Origin: Desulfovibrionaceae bacterium UBA6814
GTDB taxonomy: Bacteria > Desulfobacterota > Desulfovibrionia > Desulfovibrionales > Desulfovibrionaceae
Reading direction: 5' to 3'
Assembly (NCBI GenBank): GCA_002452635.1
Contig: DKEU01000121.1
Span: 1-6,345, forward strand
DNA length: 6,345 bases
In this document: positions 1-4,445 of the stretch, in pieces
Layout: each line of letters opens with the position of its first letter
Numbering within the stretch: position 1 is the stretch's first letter
Notes under the pieces: model-generated
What the model saw: the letters and a program-made list of their open reading frames with translations, nothing else
What the model was told of the DNA's origin: nothing
Database searches by the model: none
Position numbers and translations under genes: made by a program

Positions 1-6
1 CAAAAT

Positions 7-46
7 GGGGGTTGACGGGGTGCGGGGCAGGGGAGCGGGGCGGGGG
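7..46 (+). other. Candidate G-quadruplex: six G-tracts
   Basis: Six G-tracts of four or five bases occur at 7-11, 17-20, 24-27, 30-33, 37-40 and 42-46. They are separated by loops of 5, 3, 2, 3 and 1 nt, so the stretch far exceeds the usual four-tract, loop-of-7-or-less rule for an intramolecular G-quadruplex on the plus strand. The minus strand would be the matching C-rich i-motif sequence. It lies downstream of the two minus-strand sensor genes, at the window edge, so its own gene context is unknown. Folding is inferred from sequence only. Confidence 0.6.
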
Positions 47-56
47 CGCTGAAGAA

Positions 57-76
57 GGGCGGATCGCGATCCGCCC
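57..76. repeat. Perfect 20-bp palindrome, REP-like
   Basis: GGGCGGATCG is followed directly by its exact reverse complement CGATCCGCCC. As RNA it gives an 8-bp stem with a CGCG loop. On the minus strand it is preceded by TTTTTGTAG and followed by TTCTTC, so it could help end transcription of the sensor gene pair, although the U-tract is poor. Short G/C palindromes next to GTAGGGG are commonly dispersed intergenic repeats in many bacteria. Whether this one is repeated in the genome cannot be seen from a single copy. Confidence 0.55.
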
Positions 77-184
77 CTACAAAAATACAGTGCCCATTCC
101 CTGGTCAGCAGCACGGCCCTTGGGCGGGAGCGGTTCGCGAACCTTCCTGCTCGGCGGCCTGTCGCAGGGGGACGGTGAGAGCGG

Positions 185-1096
185 CTAGCCCCCCTCCCCT
201 CCCCCGCTGCGCTCGGGCTCCAGGTCGAGGACGTGGCGGCCCAGGGCGTAGTGCATGAGCACCGGCCGCTCCACGGCCTGCTCCAGGCGGGTGATGGCCC
301 GGGCCAGGCGGGCCACGTCCGCCTGCATGGAACGCAGGTGCCTGCGCGCCGACTCCAGCCCCGGGTCCGACGACCCGGCGCACACCTCCTCCAGGTCGTT
401 CAGGGCCAGCTCCAGGCGGCCCTCCAGGGTGGCCAGCACGTTGTTGCCCACGTGGGCCATGCCGCCCGCGGCCTTGGCCAGGGCGTCCCGGCCCAGGTCC
501 AGGAGCCGGCCGGCCATGAGGGACACCACCTCGGCGCACTGGCCGAGCAGCCCCGGGTCCAGCCGGCCGAAGAACCCCGGCTCCCGGGAATAGAGCATCA
601 CCATGCCGAAGGGCTTCTCGCCTCGGCTGCGCAGGATGAAGGTGAGGCGCGAGCGGAAGCCCGCGCGGCAGGGGGCCAGGTCGGACTCGTCGCAGGGGCC
701 GTCCGGCCCGGCAGTCAGGTCCGCCACCTCGCTCATGCGGCGCGGGTCGTCGCGCAGGGCGCGCATGACCGGGTGGTCGCGCCGGGTCTCCAGCAGGTCG
801 CGCACGAAGAGCGGGGTGGGCTGGTTGTCCCGGGTGTCCACGGCCACGTTGCGCCACACCCCGGTTCCGTCCGGGGCCAGCTCCCGCAGCCGGCACACCG
901 CGATGTCCGCGGCCAGGCGCTCCCGCAGGATGACCCCGCAGCGCTCCAGGAAGGCCTCGGGCTCCAGGAAGCCCTCGCCCACCCGCACCAGCTCCACCAT
1001 GGTTTCCAGCAGGAAGGCCGCGCCGGCCCGGTCCCTTTCGCACGCGGCAAGACGCCCGGCCGTTGCGTCGCGGTCGGGGTCGTGCTCGTGGGCCAT
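185..1096 (-). CDS. GAF-like sensor with kinase-type DHp segment, no ATPase domain
   Basis: This 303-residue cytoplasmic protein has no signal peptide or membrane segment. Residues about 28-200 look like a GAF small-molecule or redox sensor domain, with strands such as RSRLTFIL and PFGMVMLYS and the closing helix LLGQCAEVVSLMAGRL. Residues about 201-277 resemble the dimerisation/phosphoacceptor helices of a histidine kinase, with H-box GGMAHVGNN (His215) comparable to the GGIAHDFNN type. The residue after His is Val instead of the usual Asp/Glu. The protein ends at a conserved PVLMHY/GRHVLDLEP tail, with no N, G1 or G2 boxes of a HATPase domain. It is a paralogue of the gene 22 bp upstream and probably cotranscribed with it. 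It lacks the first ~90 residues of that protein. The start is set by a strong ribosome binding site at 1105-1110. It may be a signalling adaptor, a phosphotransfer protein or a non-catalytic partner. The gene is certain, its function is not. Confidence 0.85.
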   Translation of the reverse strand: MAHEHDPDRDATAGRLAACERDRAGAAFLLETMVELVRVGEGFLEPEAFLERCGVILRERLAADIAVCRLRELAPDGTGVWRNVAVDTRDNQPTPLFVRDLLETRRDHPVMRALRDDPRRMSEVADLTAGPDGPCDESDLAPCRAGFRSRLTFILRSRGEKPFGMVMLYSREPGFFGRLDPGLLGQCAEVVSLMAGRLLDLGRDALAKAAGGMAHVGNNVLATLEGRLELALNDLEEVCAGSSDPGLESARRHLRSMQADVARLARAITRLEQAVERPVLMHYALGRHVLDLEPERSGGGEGG

Positions 1097-1104
1097 GGGC
1101 CGGG

Positions 1105-1110
1105 CTCCTA
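1105..1110 (-). promoter_or_regulatory. Ribosome binding site of the 303-codon gene
   Basis: On the minus strand TAGGAG lies 8 nt before the ATG at 1096. It sits inside the 22-bp gap after the stop codon of the preceding paralogue. This supports the chosen start and suggests both genes are translated from one mRNA. Confidence 0.8.
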
Positions 1111-1118
1111 ACTAGCGG

Positions 1119-2315
1119 TTACAACCAGGAAGGACGATTGCAGCTGCGGTCGGGCTCCAGGTCCAGCACATGGCGGCCGCGCACGTAGTGCATGAGCACC
1201 GGCTTCTCCACCGCCTCCTCCAGCTTGGAGATGGCCCGGGCCAGCCGGTCCACGTCCGAGAACATGTAGCGCACCTGCTCCACGATCTCGTCCAGCTCCG
1301 GGCAGTGGTCCATGCCCTTGACGCGGGCCAGGTCCTCCAGGTCCGCGAGCACGATCTCCACCCGGCCCTGCAGGGTGCCCAGCACGTTGTTGCCCACGTG
1401 GGCCATGCCGCCCGCGGCCTTGGCCAGGGCGTCCTGGCCCAGGGCGTAGAGCCGGCCCATGAGCAGCGACACCAGGCTGGCGCAGTCGCCCAGCAGGTGG
1501 GAGTCGTAGCGGTCGAAGAAGTTGGCCTGCCGGGAATAGAGCATGACCAGGCCGAAGGGGGTGTTCTCCGGGTCGCGCAGGATGAAGGAGAGCCGGGAGC
1601 GGTAGCCGGCCATGTAGGGCACGCAGTCGAAGGACTCGCCCCCGCGCTCCGGGCCGCGCAGGTCGTTGGAGAGCACGTACATGCGGGTGGGTTCGTGGTG
1701 CACCGCGTGCATGACCGGATGGCTGGGGTGGATCTCCTCCATGTCCTTGACGAAGATGGGGGTGGCGACCCCGTCGTCGGTGTTGGAGGCGATGTTCTCC
1801 CAGTAGGGGTCGCCGTCCTTGTCGAAGCGCTTGAGGCGGCACACGTACAGACAGGCCGAAAGCTCCTTGAGCAGGATATCGGCGCACTCCTCCAGGAAGT
1901 CCTCGGCGCAGTGGAACTCGTCGCAGATGGAGATGAGCTCCACCATGATGTCGATGATGAGCAGGCTGTTCTCGAAGGTGTGCTGCAGGGCGGCGAAGCG
2001 CTGCTCCAGCTTGTGGTGCGAGGGGCAGCGGCCCAGGGGCCGGAGCCCGGATGCGGCCAGGGCCGCGTCCAGGGTGCGGCGCTGGCTGGTCAGGAAGGCC
2101 AGGAGCCCGGGCCAGCCCTCCAGGTCCGGGGGGACGGCGGCCAGGGCGGGCGGTTTCTCCATGCTGTCCAGGGTGTCCCGGATGCTGGCCAGGAGGTCGC
2201 GCAGGGCCTGCCCCACGGGTGCGGGCGCGGAGTTGGCGTGGGCCGCCACCAGCCGCTCCAGGGCGGACAGGGGGTCGTCGAGGCGCAAGAGATTCAGGGT
2301 GGCGCTGTTGGGCAT
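1119..2315 (-). CDS. GAF-like sensor with kinase-type DHp segment and N-terminal extension, no ATPase domain
   Basis: This 398-residue soluble protein is the longer paralogue of the next gene downstream. Residues 1-100 are a mostly helical, low-complexity extension absent from the partner. Residues about 115-290 form the GAF-like domain, including FLEECADILLKEL, YRSRLSFIL and PFGLVMLYSRQANFFDRYD. Residues about 291-371 form a helical-hairpin segment resembling a histidine kinase DHp domain, with GGMAHVGNN at 302-310 (His306) and Val in place of the acidic residue that normally follows the phosphoacceptor. It ends shortly after PVLMHY..GRHVLDLEP, and no ATP-binding domain follows. The start ATG has only a loosely spaced AGAGGA about 12 nt upstream, and no alternative in-frame start is visible nearby. 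It is the first gene of a probable two-gene unit downstream of the ettA terminator. A truncated kinase is unlikely because both paralogues stop at the same point. It may be a phosphotransfer or scaffold protein, in homo- or heterodimers. Confidence 0.87.
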   Translation of the reverse strand: MPNSATLNLLRLDDPLSALERLVAAHANSAPAPVGQALRDLLASIRDTLDSMEKPPALAAVPPDLEGWPGLLAFLTSQRRTLDAALAASGLRPLGRCPSHHKLEQRFAALQHTFENSLLIIDIMVELISICDEFHCAEDFLEECADILLKELSACLYVCRLKRFDKDGDPYWENIASNTDDGVATPIFVKDMEEIHPSHPVMHAVHHEPTRMYVLSNDLRGPERGGESFDCVPYMAGYRSRLSFILRDPENTPFGLVMLYSRQANFFDRYDSHLLGDCASLVSLLMGRLYALGQDALAKAAGGMAHVGNNVLGTLQGRVEIVLADLEDLARVKGMDHCPELDEIVEQVRYMFSDVDRLARAISKLEEAVEKPVLMHYVRGRHVLDLEPDRSCNRPSWL

Positions 2316-2339
2316 GGGCGTACGATATCCTCTAGCATG

Positions 2340-2379
2340 AAAAAATAGGGCCTTTACCGTATCGTGGCAAGGCCCTTTT
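2340..2379 (-). terminator. Intrinsic terminator of ettA
   Basis: An 8-bp stem is formed by AGGGCCTT (2347-2354) and AAGGCCCT (2369-2376). On the minus strand it is followed by TATTTTTT (2347-2340), and the hairpin begins about 11 nt after the ettA stop codon. On the plus strand TTTT follows the stem at 2376-2379, so weak bidirectional function is possible, but no plus-strand gene ends here. Confidence 0.82.
2342..2370 (-). promoter_or_regulatory. Candidate promoter for the sensor gene pair, inside the terminator
   Basis: On the minus strand TTGCCA (2370-2365) is followed after 17 bp by TATTTT (2347-2342), matching the sigma-70 boxes at 5/6 and 4/6. A start site about 7 nt further on would leave a leader of roughly 20 nt before the ATG at 2315. 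The boxes fall in the right arm and U-tract of the ettA terminator. The match is moderate, so this is a candidate only. Confidence 0.35.
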
Positions 2380-2387
2380 CCCGAAAC

Positions 2388-4073
2388 CTATCCCCGGGTG
2401 AGCCGTCGGTACTTGACCCGGTGCGGGGTGTCCGCATCCTTGCCCAGGCGCTTCTTGCGGTCCTCTTCGTAGTCCGAATAGTTGCCCTCGAACCACACCG
2501 CGCGGCTTTCGCCCTCGAAGGCCAGCATGTGGGTGGCGATGCGGTCCAGGAACCAGCGGTCGTGGCTGATGACCAGGGCGCAACCCGCGAAGTTGAGGAG
2601 CCCCTCCTCCAGGGCGCGCATGGTGTTCACATCGAGATCATTGGTGGGCTCGTCCAGGAGCAGCACGTTGCCGCCGTCCTTGAGCATGCGCGCCAGGTGC
2701 ACCCTATTGCGCTCGCCGCCCGAGAGCATGGAGCACTTCTTCTGCTGCTCGGAGCCGGTGAGGTTGAACCGGGCCACGTAGGCGCGGGAGTTCACTTCCT
2801 TGGCGCCCAGGTTCATGGTGTCCCGGCCGTCGGTGATGACCTCGAACACGGTCTTGTCCGCGTCCAGGGCGTCGCGGTGCTGGTCCACGTGGGAGAGCTT
2901 GACCGTATCGCCCACCACCACCGTGCCGGCATCCGGCTTTTCCTGGCCGGTGATCATCCGAAACAGGGTGGTCTTGCCCGCGCCGTTGCCGCCGATGATG
3001 CCCACGATGGCGCCGGCCGGGATGATGGCGGTCAGGTTGTCGATGAGCAGGTTCTCGCCGTAGCCCTTGGACACGCCGGTAAGCTCGATGACCTGCTTGC
3101 CCAGGCGCGGGCCGGGCGGGATGTTGAGCTCCAGGTCGCGGGCCAGGCGCTCGCCCTCGGAGCCCAGGAGCTGCTCGTAGCGGGCGATGCGGGCCTTGCT
3201 CTTGGCGTGGCGGCCCTTGGGCGCGGTGCGGATCCACTCCAGCTCGCGCTCCAGGGCCTTGCGGCGCTGGTTCTCGCCCTTCTCCTCGTTGGCCAGCCGG
3301 GCCTGCTTCTGCTCCAGCCAGGAGGTGTAGTTGCCCTTCCAGGGGATGCCCCGGCCGCGGTCCAGCTCCAGAATCCAGCCGGCCACGTTGTCCAGGAAGT
3401 AGCGGTCGTGGGTCACGGCGATGACCGTGCCGGGGTAGCGGGCCAGGTGCTGCTCCAGCCAGGCCACGGACTCGGCGTCCAGGTGGTTGGTGGGCTCGTC
3501 CAGGAGCAGGATGTCCGGGTTCTTGAGCAGTAGCCGGCACAGGGCCACGCGGCGGCGCTCGCCGCCGGAGATCACGGAAACCGGCGTATCGGGCGGCGGG
3601 CAGCGCAGGGCGTCCATGGCCTGCTCCAGCCGGGAGTCCAGGTCCCAGGCCCCGGCCGCGTCCAGCTTGTCCTGCACCGCGGCCTGCTGATCCAGGAGCT
3701 TCTGCATCTGGTCGTCGTCCATGGGCTCGGCGAACTTGGCGTTGATGGCCTCGAACTCGGCCAGGAGGTCCACGGTCTCCTGCACGCCCTCGCGCACCAC
3801 CTCGATGACCGTCTTGTCCACGCCCACCAGGGGCTCCTGCTCCAGGAAGCCGATGGTGAAGCCCGGCGCGCAATCGGTCTTGCCGTCGAAGTTCTTGTCC
3901 ACCCCGGCCAGGATGCGCAACAGCGAGCTCTTGCCCGAGCCGTTCAGGCCGATGACGCCGATCTTGGCCCCGTAGAAGTAGGACAGGGAGATGTCCTTGA
4001 GCACCGGCTTCTGGTCGTAGAACTTGGAGACCCGGTACATGGAATAGATGATCTTGTCTGGTTCGTTGCTCAT
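2388..4073 (-). CDS. ettA: Energy-dependent translational throttle protein EttA (ABC-F ATPase)
   Basis: This 561-residue ABC-F protein matches the EttA family along its whole length; the E. coli protein is about 555 residues. In that family it binds the ribosomal E site and gates the first elongation steps according to ATP/ADP status. It has two ABC domains and no membrane segment. The first has Walker A GLNGSGKSS (42-50), signature SGGERRR (169-175), Walker B ILLLDEPTNHLD (188-199, catalytic Glu193) and switch His222. The arm insertion lies around 95-140. The linker that contacts P-site tRNA lies around 242-322, with the EttA-typical GIPWKGNY/SWLEQK and KGRHAKSKAR. The second domain has GGNGAGKTT (361-369), SGGERNR (451-457), LLLDEPTNDLD (471-481, Glu475) and His504. 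All catalytic residues are intact. AAGGGG lies 9 nt before the ATG. It ends at a clear terminator and appears monocistronic. Other ABC-F members are less likely because the linker and C-terminus fit EttA. Confidence 0.95.
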   Translation of the reverse strand: MSNEPDKIIYSMYRVSKFYDQKPVLKDISLSYFYGAKIGVIGLNGSGKSSLLRILAGVDKNFDGKTDCAPGFTIGFLEQEPLVGVDKTVIEVVREGVQETVDLLAEFEAINAKFAEPMDDDQMQKLLDQQAAVQDKLDAAGAWDLDSRLEQAMDALRCPPPDTPVSVISGGERRRVALCRLLLKNPDILLLDEPTNHLDAESVAWLEQHLARYPGTVIAVTHDRYFLDNVAGWILELDRGRGIPWKGNYTSWLEQKQARLANEEKGENQRRKALERELEWIRTAPKGRHAKSKARIARYEQLLGSEGERLARDLELNIPPGPRLGKQVIELTGVSKGYGENLLIDNLTAIIPAGAIVGIIGGNGAGKTTLFRMITGQEKPDAGTVVVGDTVKLSHVDQHRDALDADKTVFEVITDGRDTMNLGAKEVNSRAYVARFNLTGSEQQKKCSMLSGGERNRVHLARMLKDGGNVLLLDEPTNDLDVNTMRALEEGLLNFAGCALVISHDRWFLDRIATHMLAFEGESRAVWFEGNYSDYEEDRKKRLGKDADTPHRVKYRRLTRG

Positions 4074-4141
4074 GCGTTCGCGCCCCTTGGGGGGTGGTGT
4101 TGAAGGTGTTCGGCAGTTGGGAAGCCCGCGCCCTATGTATT

Positions 4142-4180
4142 ACTCGGAGCAGGAAAAGTCTTCGTTTCCGTGCTCCGAGT
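4142..4180. other. Long hairpin, 10 + 5 bp
   Basis: ACTCGGAGCA (4142-4151) pairs exactly with TGCTCCGAGT (4171-4180). After a single bulged G (4170), GGAAA (4152-4156) pairs with TTTCC (4165-4169), closing an 8-nt loop. No T-tract follows on either strand, so it is not a standard intrinsic terminator. Confidence 0.7.
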
Positions 4181-4229
4181 TATTCGAAGCGGCGCCGCCT
4201 GCGGCGGGGCCGAGCGGCGAAGCCGCGGA

Positions 4230-4258
4230 GGTGCGGCAACGCATCGCGTTGGCGCACC
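4230..4258. other. Long hairpin, 6 + 6 bp with one G/G mismatch
   Basis: GGTGCG (4230-4235) pairs with CGCACC (4253-4258). After a G/G mismatch (4236 and 4252), CAACGC (4237-4242) pairs with GCGTTG (4246-4251) around the triloop ATC. Smaller stems lie beside it: CGCCGC/GCGGCG (4193-4206) and GCGGC/GCCGC with a GAA loop (4214-4226). CCCCTAATA follows on the plus strand, so there is no terminator U-tract. Confidence 0.65.
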
Positions 4259-4259
4259 C

Positions 4260-4287
4260 CTAATACTAGACCCCGGCCCCCTGTCAA
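4260..4287 (-). promoter_or_regulatory. Candidate ettA promoter
   Basis: On the minus strand a consensus TTGACA (4287-4282) is followed after 16 bp by TATTAG (4265-4260). This is the best minus-strand sigma-70-like pair I see upstream of ettA. It would give a 5' leader of roughly 180 nt running through the whole hairpin array. The -10 is 4/6, and a closer promoter cannot be excluded. Confidence 0.45.
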
Positions 4288-4342
4288 TTCCCCTGCACCG
4301 TCCGGGGACTGCGCCGCAACCGTTCACCGAATTTTCTTCGGC

Positions 4343-4371
4343 TTGTCTTGACATCCATGCGTTTTTATAAG
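4343..4371 (+). promoter_or_regulatory. Candidate promoter for the binding-protein genes
   Basis: TTGTCT (4343-4348) and TATAAG (4366-4371) are separated by 17 bp, matching sigma-70 boxes at 4/6 and 5/6. A perfect TTGACA overlaps at 4348-4353 but sits only 12 bp from TATAAG, so it cannot pair with that -10. The transcript would start near 4378, leaving a leader of about 68 nt. The surrounding AT-rich patch (4329-4376) stands out in an otherwise GC-rich region. Confidence 0.5.
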
Positions 4372-4387
4372 CACAAGCACCAGTCAC

Positions 4388-4420
4388 GGCCGGGGAAATC
4401 CGGCCAACTTGGCCCGCCAA
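4388..4420 (+). promoter_or_regulatory. Overlapping inverted repeats in the binding-protein leader
   Basis: Three short inverted repeats share bases: GGCCGG/CCGGCC (4388-4393 with 4400-4405), GGCCAA/TTGGCC around a single C (4402-4407 with 4409-4414) and TTGGC/GCCAA (4409-4413 with 4416-4420). In RNA they are mutually exclusive in neighbouring pairs. In DNA they could be an operator. They lie just after the proposed transcription start and before the ribosome binding site at 4434-4442. The repeats are visible; any regulatory role is inference. Confidence 0.4.
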
Positions 4421-4433
4421 CTCAACTCACTTC

Positions 4434-4442
4434 GGGGGGGTG
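4434..4442 (+). promoter_or_regulatory. Ribosome binding site deciding the start of the first binding protein
   Basis: The run GGGGGGGTG resembles GGAGGTG, the usual partner of the 16S rRNA 3' end, with a G-for-A change. It ends 3 nt before ATG 4446, and its G-run lies 5 nt before it. The alternative GTG start at 4440 would fall inside this site, so ATG 4446 is preferred. ATG 4452 remains possible. Confidence 0.6.
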
Positions 4443-4445
4443 CCC

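Larger units (their letters stand above)
4133..4269. repeat. Four-hairpin array bounded by short inverted repeats
   Basis: CTATGTATTA (4133-4142) and TAATACTAG (4261-4269) are inverted repeats differing by one extra base. Between them are four successive hairpins: 4142-4180, 4193-4206, 4214-4226 and 4230-4258. Almost every base of the 137-bp block is in or next to a stem. No coding frame here looks real. It could be a small non-autonomous element or a composite REP-type repeat, or a structured 5' leader of ettA. No convincing target duplication is visible at its ends, so the mobile-element reading is inference. Confidence 0.45.

Noticed and set aside
132..143. Palindrome GGTTCGCGAACC
   Set aside because: It is only 12 bp, gives a 4-bp stem as a hairpin, has no T-tract or neighbouring context, and could be chance in GC-rich DNA.
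185..1096. The 303-codon gene as a truncated histidine kinase pseudogene
   Set aside because: Its paralogue ends at the same conserved tail, the frame is intact, and it has a strong ribosome binding site. A shared end point argues for a real domain architecture.
1170..2348. 392-codon plus-strand open frame opposite the longer sensor gene
   Set aside because: Antisense shadow: repetitive composition, no domain, and the opposite strand has a paralogue-supported protein.
2364..3533. 389-codon plus-strand open frame opposite ettA
   Set aside because: Its translation is low-complexity Ala/Gly/Val/Leu/Gln/His-rich sequence from the antisense of a GC-rich gene. The minus-strand frame encodes a full, motif-perfect EttA.
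4140..4244. 34-codon minus-strand open frame in the proposed ettA leader
   Set aside because: It has only a weak, distant G-rich site before the ATG at 4244, and its sequence simply follows the hairpin repeats. No evidence supports translation.
4142..4258. tRNA or other standard RNA gene in the hairpin block
   Set aside because: The stems do not form a cloverleaf and there is no T-loop GTTCRA box or CCA end. I recognise no standard RNA family.
4348..4371. TTGACA at 4348-4353 used with TATAAG at 4366-4371
   Set aside because: The spacer is only 12 bp. The overlapping TTGTCT at 4343-4348 gives a proper 17-bp spacing.
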